Below are positions 1 to 12,700 of a stretch of DNA of 64,000 nt, one piece after another. A program made the translations under genes and the position numbers. Below the pieces are notes generated by a model that saw nothing but the letters and a program-made list of their open reading frames with translations, did no database searches and was not told the DNA's origin. Origin of the DNA: Amoebophrya sp. A120. Taxonomy: Eukaryota > Sar > Dinophyceae > Syndiniales > Amoebophryaceae. Each line of letters begins with the position of its first letter. The stretch's first letter is position 1. The DNA is taken from NCBI GenBank assembly GCA_905178155.1, contig CAJINV010000011.1, positions 2,733,531 through 2,797,530 on the forward strand. Direction: 5' to 3'.

Positions 1-757
1 TCGCTTAAATGTATGTAAACGCAACTCTTTCTCTTCCTATTTGATTTATTGCGCCCGTCCGAAAACACAGTTCCTCCCGGCTTCGTTCGTGACACACCAA
101 ACACAGACACACACGACGAGGCGGAGCCACGACAGAGGGCGTCCATCATTGTGGAACGGCCATGCTGGGGCGCAATGCTCTCATTTTTGTATCTCATGCG
201 AAGAAGCCCATGCGCTTGCATCCACCCAGCTACTTCCACAAAAGCTACTAATGTTGTTGTAGTCGTACTCGTTGTACTGGCAGCAAAAAAAGTTCACACA
301 TTGACTCGGGTTCTTGCAAGCTCCCTAAGCGTGCTATCACAGCTCATCAAATCAATCGGAGAAACCAAATTCACATTTAAATAGCGTGTTATAGATACAC
401 ACATTTCGCATCTTTTAACGTTGAACTGGTTGGTCTTTCTCTGAAAGCGGGACCCTAAGCTGGACTGGCCCTGGGGCGAATAAAAGCTCAACAGAATGAT
501 CAGCGCTATCAATCTAAAGTTCTAGGAATAAGCATAAGCGAAGATGGAGACGGACTCTTGTTTAGAATAGTTTCAAATACATCTGACTTGATGTTCTAAT
601 ACTCGGATGAGGACTTGTTGTGCTGTCTGTCAGAAATTCAAATTCTGCAAAACAAAATGTAAAAAAAAGAAAAGTCGCGATGATGCACCTATCCTGATGT
701 TTTGCGTGTGGAATTCGAAGTATTACATGCTATCGCAAAAACCACAGTTTATTGTTA
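1..757. other. 3' flank of the SNF2 gene, no gene seen
   Basis: No convincing coding region on either strand. The short open frames have irregular composition and no recognisable motif. The stretch lies downstream of the SNF2 stop codon and probably holds its 3' UTR and intergenic DNA. Confidence 0.5.
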
Positions 758-3700
758 TCACACTTCAAACTCGTCGAAAAGCGCATTCATGTCACCATTG
801 TTGTCTAAAATGCTCACATCGTCTTGATAAAATTCTTCAAAGAAAAAATCATCCACTTCGTCCAGGTCCACCTCGACCTCAGGCTGCTTTGCTTCGGCTT
901 CCTCCTTCTTCCTCCTCTTTGCGGCTGACGTCGCGTTCTGATTTATTTTCCGCTTGTTCGTTTTTTTCGTCGCGGCCCCTTGTTGCAGCACTTTCAGGTC
1001 GTTGTTTTGGATTTCATCGTCAGAGATGGGCGGAAGGAGGGTTTCAACAGAAGTTTCACGGCGTTTATTCTCTTCAGCTGGTGGTTTCTTCCTTGTTGGC
1101 CCTTGCTGGTTTTTTTTCTTCCGTAAAAACTCTTGCTCCGCATCACTGTCATGTAACACGCCCGGAATGTCGGGATCAAGATCGAGATCAAAGTCAGGGA
1201 TTTTGTTGGACGTGTTCTTTCTGTCGCGCTTCTTATTCGCTGCGCCACCGCCACCTCGGCCGTTACTTCTATTCCCGTTCCCGTTTCCGCCGCCCCCACC
1301 GGCTTTGGACGTTGTTCGCGTTTCAAAAGGGTCTTGTTTGTCGTCTTTAGACAAGAATTCGGCTTGCAAAATCCCGTCGTTGTTTTGTTCCTGTTCTAAA
1401 AACTCGACCGAGCGGTGATTCTTATTATATCCACCAAACTCTTCAAATCCACCATCAACATCTCCTCCAGCAAGCAGCATCGACGCGTTGCTCATATCCG
1501 GCACCTGCCATCCGTCGCTGGCCAGGATACTTCGTCCATCTCTATGCAGTGCAAAAGTATCGTACTCGTATGAATGCAAATGCATTACAAATTTTTTCAG
1601 CATACGAAATAAAATTTGTCATGCTGATTTAGATTTACCCTAAGAGCAAGATTTGTAATGCATGTTTGCGATTACTACGAATACGATACTTTTGCACAGG
1701 ATAATCTCCGTTGTTGAAAATTCCCCCGTCGCTCTCCAGAAAATCAAATCCAAATTCCGAATTCAATTGCAGCTGCTTCTGCTCCCGCTCCGTTCTTTTC
1801 TCGATGTTTGCTGTCCGCTTCTGCTGCTGGTACCGGGAAGTGGAGGCAAATGCGTCAACTTTCTTCAGCCAGTCTTTCGCCTCAGCTTTGGTCACGCTGC
1901 GGTTAGTGGCAATGAGGACACTGGACACGTCATGGCTGGAGAGAAGAGTAGAAGCCGGATCTGGTTGTACTACAAACTGGTTCTGCTTGTTGTCTTGCTG
2001 CAGCGTCGTACTATTATCATTCCTGTCAACTACTACACCAAGCTTCTTTCTCGCCGCAGCCACTTCTGCCCGTTTCTTCTTCTCCAGCGCCGTCTTCGCT
2101 GCCAGTTTCTCCTCAAAGCGCAGCAGCTTCTTATCCCACTTCCGCAGCCTTTTCTGGTCTCTCTGCTTTTTTCTCTTCTCCTTTTGCTGCAGTCGCTCCA
2201 GCTTGGCCTGCAGTTCCTCTTCCGTTTTTTCCTTTTTCCGCATCTTCGCCGGAGGGGGTTTCGGGTTGTCATCAGCTAGCAAATCGTCCTCCTCGTCTTC
2301 CACAACGCTGCTGCTGTCAGATTTCATTTTAGACGCAACCGACTTCTCCGAGTCGCTGCTCACGCTGATCACGGAGTTGCTCGCGTCGTCGTCCTCGGTG
2401 AGGGAAATGGAGAGGTCTAGATCCAGTTCGCGGCCGAGGCCGTCGGTTGTGGTGACAAGCTTTGTCGCTACTGTTGAGGAAGATGAAGAGGATGATGATG
2501 CGGATGTTGACTTCTGCTTGTCCAGCACTGCTTGTACCAGTTTCTGCCGCTCGTCGGCTGCATTGTCACCACCATCTTCCATACTAGTCAGCATTTTCTC
2601 CACGTCGAGCTTCACCCCATTCCCCGTTAGCTTCTCCCCCAGTTGCAATTTCAAAGAGTCGTGCACGACCAGCGTCTTCGACTGCAGCAGCACCTCATCG
2701 AATTTGCAAAAATCTTCCGCCTGCCGCGGGTTCGTCGTCAGCATCTCGTTGATTTCCCGCAAGGTGGGCAGATTGGAAGTCGGGAGCAGGAGGTCTTGTT
2801 GCGCTGCTCCCGCGGCGGAAGATGCTGACGAAGATGCACTAGACGGCGCGGGCGATGGCGAAGCTGCTACTGCATCTGCATGACTTGGTGAAGCTGCCGC
2901 GAAAGGAGAGGGGGAGGACCCTGGGGAGGCGAAGACCGCGCTCGCATCTGTTCCGCCAAAGATCCAACTTGCCTTGTTGTTCACCGACGGAGAGTTGAGC
3001 ATCGCGAGATGGGTGTTGGGTCGATTTTTGCTCTCATCTACACCGGCTTCACTCTCAACAGCAAAAAGGCCGGGTCCGAAGTTGCTAGACGGCGCAATAG
3101 ATCCTAGAATCGCCTCGCCCATGTGCCGTGCCCGCAAGTAATCGTCCTGCATCACGTGGGAGCGGTCGAGCAGCATCGAGCTTTCCACCCGTTGGTCCGC
3201 ATCGCTGTACAGAATGCTCGGGTTCTTGTTTCGGCGTTCTTTGGTTCCGCGAAAAGCCGACGAAGAAGTTCTTGCAGCTCCTGCATCTTTATTTTGATCA
3301 ACATCTTCTTTTTTCTCATCTTCGTAACCCGCCATATTGAAACGCACAGGGCTGAAGACCTGCTTGCTTCCAGTTTCTCTTTCTTCATCCTGTTTGCCGT
3401 CAAGAGGCTTTTGCTTTTCAACGTCATCTCGCAGCAGCTTGTCGCTTTTCGCTTTCGTGGATTTATCTTTACTTCCTTTGCCTGAAAGATCCTGCTTTCT
3501 CTGTCCGTTATTACTTCCGGTCGACGTCGTGCTGCTCATGTGCTGGGCGAAGTTCATTTTTCCGGTGTGCATTTCCCGCACATGGTTTTCCGACCAATCG
3601 TTGTGCAGGTGGAACTTCAAGACCAAGACTTCCTTCTGCTGCCCAATGCGGTGCACCCGGTCCATCGCTTGGACATCATTCACCGGATTCCAGTCCGCGT

Positions 3701-6700
3701 CGAACATGATAACCTGAGGATTTCAAAGAATTCAGGGAGTGACCTTCATGTGATTTTCAGTTTGGAAAAGCAGCCGAAGCCAAAACCTGCACAGATCACA
3801 CATTCAAACAATAGTCCACTTGCAATTGATTCATCCTCACACCAGTTCCAAGTAAATTGTAATTATACCGTGTCCGCCGCCTGTAAATTGACTCCCACCC
3901 CCGCCGCCCGGGTCGTGCACAGCATCACCTGGGGACTCCTCCCTTCGTTCAGTTTCCGCATCTTTATGTACTCCTCCACGACGGCTTTGCTTTTCGGATT
4001 CGCAAACCCGGCCGCCAACACGTTCCCCAGATCGCCGACGGGAATCGTGTCAAGCTTTTCCATCGTCGGTATCCGGGTTTTTTGCAAGAGCTGGTGCTGT
4101 TTGTGCTTCGGAAAGACCGCCTGCGGCTTGTAGAAATCGTAGTTCTCGAATACATTTGCCGTTTTTCTCAACGGCACGGCGGGCCAGTTGGCTAAAGCGT
4201 GTTTGACATTGTCTTCATCCGGGAACGAGCTGACGTCGATGTGGTTCACATCTTCCGGCATGTTTCGCATCAGGAGCGCAAGCTGCGGATCTTTGAGCAA
4301 AACCTTCTCCAGTGCCTCCCGGTTTTGCTTCTTCTGCTGTTTCTGGATGGTTTTCAGTGCGGTTTGGTGTGGGTGATCCGGATTATACACCATGCTGTCA
4401 TCAAGGTCCACTCGGGATTGGTCGAGGAAAGAGGAAGCGTCAAGCAAAACGGAGTCGTCGTGTTGTTGCTCCATGGCTTTTTCAACCAGTAATTCCCGTT
4501 GCTCCGAAGCAGCTTGTGTTGCGGAAGGTTGCAATATAAGTTGGTGACCCGCCGCAGTCCCGTCTTGCTTGTTGTGCCGTTTCTCAGCCTTCCGGTATGT
4601 CTTCGCGAACTTTGCGAGTTTTTGTCGGATTCTCCGTTCCCGCTCGAACACGCAGCAGTTTTGCGAGTTGCCGGGGGCGCCTGCCTGGTCATTTAGAAGG
4701 TCAAGATCGTCGTCATCAATGGTTTTGCCCGCCGCCGATGTGGTTGCGCGCTTCATCTTCGCATTTCTTCCTCTCGCTGCAACAGAAACTGCACGAGCCG
4801 CACTCCTGCCACCGACTCCGCTGAACCGGTCGATTTCCTTCTGGTACTCTTTTCGTGCGCTCATGGCGTCGATGCTGCAGAAATCGACTTCTTTCGCGGT
4901 CAGATACCGGGCGATCAGGTCCAGCATCTGTTTCAGTTGCGTGAAAATCACGATCTTTTTCCTCGCCAGTAGCAGTTTCGGCAAGACCCGGTCGAGCAGC
5001 TCCAATTTGGGGCTGGTGCGGATTAAGTCGTCGATGGTCATGCTGTATCGGACAAATTCCTTGCTCCAATTGAGCGCCGGGTGCTGCGCAGACCTCCGCA
5101 TCATCGCGATAGTGGTTTGCACCGCCGTTTCCTGCTTGTTTTCCAGGTCATTTTTATCGCCGTTCTTGTCATCCATCCTCGCTTGCATCTCTCTTCGCAT
5201 CTTGTCGTCGATCTGCTTCTGCAGTGCGTTCCTCGGGACTTCTAGACACACCTCCCGTTTCGCGGGGAGATTGTGGAGGATATTTTGCTTTTCCCGGCGG
5301 AGCATGACGGGTTTTAGAAGCATCTTCACGAGATTCATCTGCAGCTTCGCATCTTCCTGCTGCTTGCTGCCGCTGTTCGGGGGCTCCATATTATCAAGAG
5401 CCAGGTCGAGATCGTCGCCGTTATCAGCATTTTTTCTCTTATTTCTCTTGTTCATTCCCTTGTTAATTCTCTTCGACAATTTTTCGATTTGCTTCAAAAC
5501 CGGATCTAAACAAGCCTGCTTCTTTTTCTTCTTCTTGTTCGTCGCTTCCACCAGCGTTGCGGTCGCGCCATCGCCGTACAGAATCGCGTTCTGATCTTCC
5601 TCAAAATCGTCTTCCTCTTCCTGCCTCGAAAAAACCCGCTTTCCGAAGAGAAGGGACACCAAGCCCCGCCAGAATTTCTTCAAGTCGTCCTGCACTGGCG
5701 TCCCGGTTACCAGAACACTCATGTTGCACCGGAGGTTCATCAAATGTTGAAAATTTGCCGCTTTCGGATTTCGGAACCGGTGCGCCTCGTCGATAATGCA
5801 GACGTTGAATTTATCCTGTGTAAAAACGTACCCACCCCAGAGTTGTAATGCAAATCTGCATGCTGAAAATGTTTCTCATGCGGAGCCCCATGAGAAGCAT
5901 TTTCTAGTCGTGTTTTGCAATTTGTCATGCTCCAATCAGCATGATATGCTAGATCTGTGATGCTGCTGAGCTAGCTCAAACAGCACTACACTACGAATCC
6001 AAATTTGTCATGCAAAACAGCCAAAGCTTGTGGATTTGTCTAGCCGATTCCCCATCTTGACTATGGTGTGGGTACGTTTTTACTCAGGGTAAAATTTCTG
6101 TTTGCTGAAAAACTGCTCCTCCTTCGCGAGAATCTCCACCGTGGTGAGCCACACCCGGTAGTGCCGCATCTGCAGCAGCCCTTTCAACGTCGCGCGCTGG
6201 TCGTAGTCGCCGACGAAGGGGAAAAAAAGACCGGATTCCATCTCCGGCTTCAAATCGTCATTATCGAAAAAAGCGTAGTCGTCGTGGTTGTATCGTGTTT
6301 TCCTCTTGTTTTTCATGTCGTCGTCTCTGTCAACGTCCTTGGTTGATGTTGTTCCACCGTTATAATTGTTCTCGTCGAAATCATGGTCAAACAGCCTGCG
6401 CATCTCCCGGATCCAGAGCGGGAGAACTGGGGCCGGACAGATAACCAAGTGTGACATGCAGCTGCTTGCACAACCTCCATAGCCGTCGCCTGCACCAGAG
6501 TAGGAAATGTCACTCGACAGTTGTGCATGCCTGGCGTTCATGTTCCTGCCAAACACATCCGTGTCTAAATGTTGCAGGTGATTTACTTCTTCATCCTCCA
6601 CCTCGTCGAAGATACGTCTTCCCCGTCTTTGGAGCAGCAGATTTTCATTGTCGTGGTTATCACCCCCGCTCCCGTTGAGGGAGTTCATCAAACCATTATC

Positions 6701-9700
6701 CACCCAGTCCAAAAACGCGAGGCAACTGATCGTTTTCCCGAGGCCCATCTCGTCGCAGAGCAAGGCGGACTGCTCCTGCACGTAGCAGTTCGCCAGCCAC
6801 TGCAGCGCATCCACCTGGTGCGGCATCAGCTTGACGCGTTGGTGCACTTTCGGTGTCCAATTTTTGATGCGGGATTCCGGAGAAATGCTGGTGAATTCCT
6901 GATGGTTCTCGAAAAGTTCGAGTTCCTGATCCCCAAGAGATGCTTGTAGCGGCAAGCCCATCTGCAAACCGAGTGCGTTGAAATGGCTGCGGAGCTCGTT
7001 TGCGTCCGAGTTTTTCTGCTGGTGTTGTCGGATAGAACGCGCAGCGACATTTTCTTCTTTCAGGAGCATTTCACGATTGTCATCTTCGCCGAGAAATCCT
7101 TGCAATAAATCGGGAGTGTCATCTTCATCTGGCGGAAAAATGCGGCCAAGCGCTCTCGTAGTTGCGTCGCCAGCTGCAGTTGAGCAACTGTTTCCGAACT
7201 GCATCATGGTATCGGCGGTCAGAACGACGCGGCCAGCTCGAAGCCCACTGTTGTATTTCTCTAACATTGTGATTTTTCTCAGCCGCGCCTCATCCACATC
7301 CATTTCGTCCTCTCCGAGCACAGACCCATCCAGATTCATCTCGCTTCCCAGCACACTGCAGACACTGCTCGTTGAAGCTGCCGCTCCGGACGTAGACCAC
7401 AAAGCGGCGTTTTTGGCGCTCCTTTGCACGGCATCCTGGTTCGAAGATTTCTCGTCGAGAACCTTCACCCTGTAGAGAATCCGCTTGTTGTCCCACACGC
7501 ACTTGCAGTCCACGGGAACCTTGCCGCGCTTGTTTGAGTGATTTTCATTTTCATCATTTTCAACCTGATCTTCCGTGGCCCCCACCTCGTCGGTAGAAGA
7601 AGTACCTGCATTTTTACTTCCATTTGATGCATTCTCATCCTTCCTTTCAATTCCAAACCACCGCTGGGGGGTTTCATCCTGAGCACGCCCAAGGTCTGGC
7701 GGTCCCTGAAAGTGTTCTTCATCGTCGTCGTCGCGGATTTCTTGATCGGTGTGTTGAACTGTCATGACTGCTGCGTTCCCCTTCTCGCTTGAAAAATTAT
7801 TGCTCGTCCCTTCCTCGAATTCTCGATTCAGTTTTTCCATCTGCATCACATGGTACACCGCCTGTTGGTAGAGCTGCAGGTACCGCGCACACCCCAACGC
7901 CAGTTTGTGCAGAGTGTGTCTTCTGTAGGTTTTTCTCTGCTGAAGTTCGAAGTATCTTCTCGGGATTGTCGGGACAACATCGTTGGAGTAGATGCTGCTC
8001 CAGATGTTCCATTTTTGTCCGTGGATTTTCTCTTTTTTGTGCCATTCGAACAGCTCACCACCGGCAGCGCGGAGCTGGAATTCTCGACCGGAAACATCAT
8101 TGCTGCAGCCATTGTCGTATACAACCGGAGGTTCATTTTCTCGCGCTACTTCGTTTTGCTGGAACAACGCGGAGGCAGTGACACCGGCCGCGCCTTGCAG
8201 CAGTCCGACCTGCACAATATCGCCGAAACCAGAACCATCGATAACCACCGAAGCGTCAGCTGCATTCCTATCCTCAGCATCTCCTTGGTTGTCGTCGGCA
8301 ATAAGAAGGGGCCGGTTGTCGTCTTCTGTTTTTGGTTTATTTGCCGCAAATAAATCGTCGCCAGAAGCGGCTAGTACGAGCGGCAGGTCCAGGTCGACGA
8401 CGTCTTCAGAAGCGGCATTTTTAGATCCTCCAGCAATACTAGGAGCTCCTGCAGCGGAAAAGCTGCTAGAAGCCACCCCTCCACTCGCGTTCTCCACCGG
8501 CGCTGCATCACCGGTGTTTGTTTGCCGTTTCCTCGCAGCTGCTGCGTCCTCGTCGGCTTTCCTTTTGAAAGCCTCCAATCTTTTCGTCGTTTCTTTTGCC
8601 GGCTCCAACACGGACAATCCCTTCTTTGCGTCAAAACTACCGTTGAAGTTGTAGCCCGAATAACGCGCGGCCCGGTCACGGATGTGCGCAGGAAGGCTGT
8701 GCGTCGGTTTCCTTGCGTGTTGCTTGCGCAGGTCTTCCACGGAAACGAGGAGGACACCGCTTTCGTCGAAAGTTTCTTCTTTTGCGACCACCTGCTCGTT
8801 GGCGCTTTGGTGAAGTCGTCGTTGTGGTCCAATGGTGGGTTTAATATCCTCACCTTCGTTCGAGTTCGCTCGCTGTTCGTCTTCGTACTTGAAATGTGCG
8901 CGGTCCAGCATGGCCTGAATCTGGTTCTGTCTTCTTTTCGCCGCCTTCTTGCCTTCGTCACTTGGCGAGTCGCTATCGGAGAGAAGGACGATGGGTGGCT
9001 TTGTTTGTTCTGTTGCCTTTTTATCCTGCTCAGCTTTCTTCTTCTCCGGCTGACTTGTTCCTGTGTTCGTACCTCCTCCTGGGTTGTTTCTAGACAGCAA
9101 GAGCCGCCTGCTTTTCGGTGCAGGAGCGGCGCCAGTTTTCTTCCCTGCTGGAAGAGGAAGAGCTGCAGTGCCTACTTCCTTCGCTGAAGACGACGACGAC
9201 AGGTCGATGACTTCATTCTTGTTTTCGACACCTCCTACAGGAGCTCCACCTTCTACTACCGCCGGCGTTGTACCAGGAGCGGCAACCGCAACTCCGGAAG
9301 ATACAGTTGCTTCTTCAACACCAACGCCAGGCCTCCCAGCTGCTTTATTGATGTCCTCCGCAAACACCCGGCCGTGTCCGGCCTGAAACTTCATCATCTT
9401 ACTGGCATCCTCGTAAACGCCTAGCCTCTTTTGGTTCGCGTTTTTGATCTTGCTGTCCTCATCATCAGAAACCACTCTGATCATCTGAAATTTTTCCAGT
9501 GGGTACTTCCCCCAAACCTGCTCAATGTGGTTCATCCGGACGCGCCAACCCTGCTTTTCCTCTACCAGGTTCTGCTCGTACCTCCCCGCGCCGATCAATT
9601 CCGGGTCGAAATCCACGTGGATTTTCTTCGTCGGATCCGTGTAGCGGTCTTCGTGGTTCTTGTTCAAATGGAGCAGTCGCTTCTCCAACTTTTGCATCTT

Positions 9701-12700
9701 TTTGTACTGCTTGGAAAACGTTTTGTCTTTGTACTGCTGCACGTCCTCGGCTGTTGGCGGTTTTTGACGGTCTTCCAGATCGTCGATCAGTTCGCGGTCC
9801 TCGTCGTTCAGCTTCCGCTTCCACTCCTCATCACTATCGTAGTAGGATTGGTGATATGCATTGCAAAAGGATCGCACTGGCATGATGAATAGCATGACAA
9901 ATTTCTTCAAGAACACAACTGGTGCAATTTGTCATGCTAGATCACCTAGAAGGTTAGATTTGTCACGGGCGAGGACTGCAATTACTATGAGTACGATAGT
10001 TTTGCAGAGCATAGGTAATCGTCAAAAACCGCATCGGGGTCATCGGAGTCGTACAGGACAAGCTCGTTTTTAGCCTCGTCGTCTTGCATCAGAAACGAAT
10101 CCTCCGGGCCATCCAGCAGCACCCCCATTTCTGCGCGTTTCTCGTCGCGCTCCTGACACTTTGCGTCAAACGCCCTGTCTAAAGCGTCAAGAGAGCTGTA
10201 CTTTTCGACTTTTGTGGTGGTCTGTTGAAGATCTTCCGCGGCGGTACTGCCGATTTGACCGTCACTAATACGAGCAGCCTGTAGTTGTTTTTCATCGAAG
10301 CCATCATCTTCAAACAAGTTCCTCGCTCCGCGGTGGGTGTTATTGACCACACTTGCCATGCTGACGTTCAGATCGAAATCTCCGTACGGGCTGGGCAAAA
10401 TGCTGTCGTGTCGGTCTTCTTCGCCTCCCAAAGCGGATTTGTTGTTTCGCTCGGGGGTTTTTAGCACGATGGCGGTCTCCTTTTGATCTTGCTCCTCCTC
10501 GTATGGGACGAGCATGTCGACATTGCTCATGTCGTGGCTCGAAGGTTCTGGCTGTGCGCCATGGTCTCCTCGAATGCTGACGTCAAGAACATTATTCTTG
10601 TCGCCGTTCTTATCGGCATTCTCAAACAGCACCAGATCCTGACGCGCCGAGTCGTTCAAGTTGGACTCAAAATCGAACAAGCTTCGATTGAGGTTCTGGT
10701 TACTATTTCCGCCACCACTACCAGAGCTCCCCCCGTCTTGCTCGAACAAAACGAGATCCCCCGCGTTCTGGGGTTCTTGCGCAAGAAAACTCTCCATCGG
10801 GTCGTCTCCCACGGCGAAGCTTTGGTCTAGAAGGTTCAGCTGCTCGTTTGGAGACAAATCCTCAGGGTCTGCGTCTGACATCTTCATGCTGCCTTCGTCA
10901 TTGTAATAGTCCCGACTAAAGTCTGAGTCTTCCGAGGATTCTGCATCAACGCTGGTGTTGTCGTCGTCGTCTTCGGAAGATAGGAACTGTTGACCGCTGC
11001 GTTCGTCTTTCCCAGATGAATGGTCGTCATCAGCGACGAGAAGCCCTTGTTCGTCAACATTGTTCCGCTGCTGGTTATTTTCCCGCATGATCCGCCTACT
11101 GGCGAAGCGCAATGCACCACCTGGAACGCGGAGCAGCTCAGATTCGCTGTTCGCATCTAGAAGACCCTGCTTCATGTTGTCCATCTGCCCAGTCGGATCT
11201 TTATTCTTGCGAGAGAGGAGCCTGTTCCTGCTTGGGGCCGGGTTTTTTCGGTGCCGCGGAGAGTTGTTTTGCTGATTTTTGTCCCTGCTCCTCGCAAGAG
11301 TTTTTGATTTCTGTTCCTTTGGTTTCCTCTCCCGATGTAGTTGATGTTCCTTCCCCGGCCGTTCCCTTTTTTCCTTCACTTCTTTCACCTTTTTTTCCTT
11401 CACTTCCTTCGGGGGGGGCTTCGGCGCGATCCGCACTAAGTGTTTCTCGAACTTCTCTCTGTCCACCCACTGCAGCGGCTTCTGCAACAGCCTCGCCGGG
11501 ATTCCCAGGGTTAACAGAATGTCGTCTGCGTCGACACTGAGATCGAGCAATGCGCCGCGGAGAAACCGGCCCTCCTTGAAGTCGAATTTGTCATCGTCGT
11601 TGAACGGCACGAGAATAGCATTTTTGAAAAGTTTCATTTTCAGATACGGGTAAAGCTCGCGCCAGTATTCGAAAGCCGAGGGTGCCACAAGAACAGCCGG
11701 ATGCTCGTCCTCCTCAGCTTCCTTTTCCTCTTCGGTGAGAAGGCGCTGGAATGTGATTTTCGGGGGGGCTGGCTTCGCTTTTTGATTTTGTTCATCTGGC
11801 GGAACTGCGTGCGGCGGTGGTTGCTGCTCGCCGCCTTGCGTCGTGCCGGCTTCTAGCATCATTGGGTCTTTCTTCTTCGCCGCATCTGTTGTAACGGTAG
11901 CGTCTTTACTGGCAGCGGCGGCACCTCCCTCGCTACTCTGTTTATTTTCTGGAGGAACTTCTGCCGGCGGTGGAGTTTCTATCCTGTGCAAAAGTATCGC
12001 ACTCGTATAAATGCATTACAAATTTCCTCAGCATGAGAAGTGAAATTTGTAATGCGGATTTGCCTTAAGAACAAGATTAAGATTTGTAATGCACGACTGC
12101 AATACGAGTACGATACTTTTGCACAGGATAGTTTCAACCTTCACCCGAATCCCCAACACGTCCTTATGCGTCAACTTTACCCTGGCTGCTTGCGCAAATT
12201 TCGCTCGGGAAACCGAGGAGATCAGCGGTTTGCGGCGGCCCCCACCGGCGGTAAATCTCGACACCGTGGATCCAGCGTCCGATAACTCCGATGCAGAGCC
12301 GGCGTTAGACGTCAGCACCGTCGGCTTGCTCCGCTGCAAGAAGTTGTTGCGCGGTGGTCCTACCGCCGTTGTTCCGGGTGTGGGTCCTCGGGGAAACCCG
12401 AGCGGGCCGGTTTTGATGTTTTGCTGCGCTGGTCGTGCGGCCCCCGTTGCGGATGAAGGCGTCGCTGCCACAGCGGGTGTGGGAGTAGAAGCTGCTGTGC
12501 CTGGCTTCTTGAAACCTGGCCTTGCTCCAATAATACCGCTACGCGCAGCTGGAGTCGTGAGACCTTTATTACTTCCAGCAGGGGCCGCTGTTCCTCCCGG
12601 TGTTGCTGGTCTGCTTGGGAAAGAACCAGGCTTCGTCTTGCTTGTTTCCGCAATCGCTCGCGTTAAGGGACCGCTCTTGTTGACGAGGTTGTTGTTTGAA

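Noticed and set aside
607-1350. 247-codon plus-strand frame
   Set aside because: Mirror of the SNF2 C-terminal exon; no domain and biased composition.
1711-2883. 390-codon plus-strand open frame opposite SNF2 exon 5
   Set aside because: Antisense shadow of Ser/Asp/Lys/Gln-rich codons; the minus strand carries helicase motifs on either side in a consistent exon model.
4569-5594. 341-codon plus-strand open frame opposite SNF2 exon 4
   Set aside because: Overlaps the helicase C-lobe coding strand; composition (Ser/Phe/Cys/Arg-rich) is typical of antisense frames here.
12028-12130. Reading the 11980 introner as a GT-AG intron (AAG|GTTGAAAC ... CACAG)
   Set aside because: The phases of the two flanking exons do not match with that choice, while excision of element plus one duplication does.
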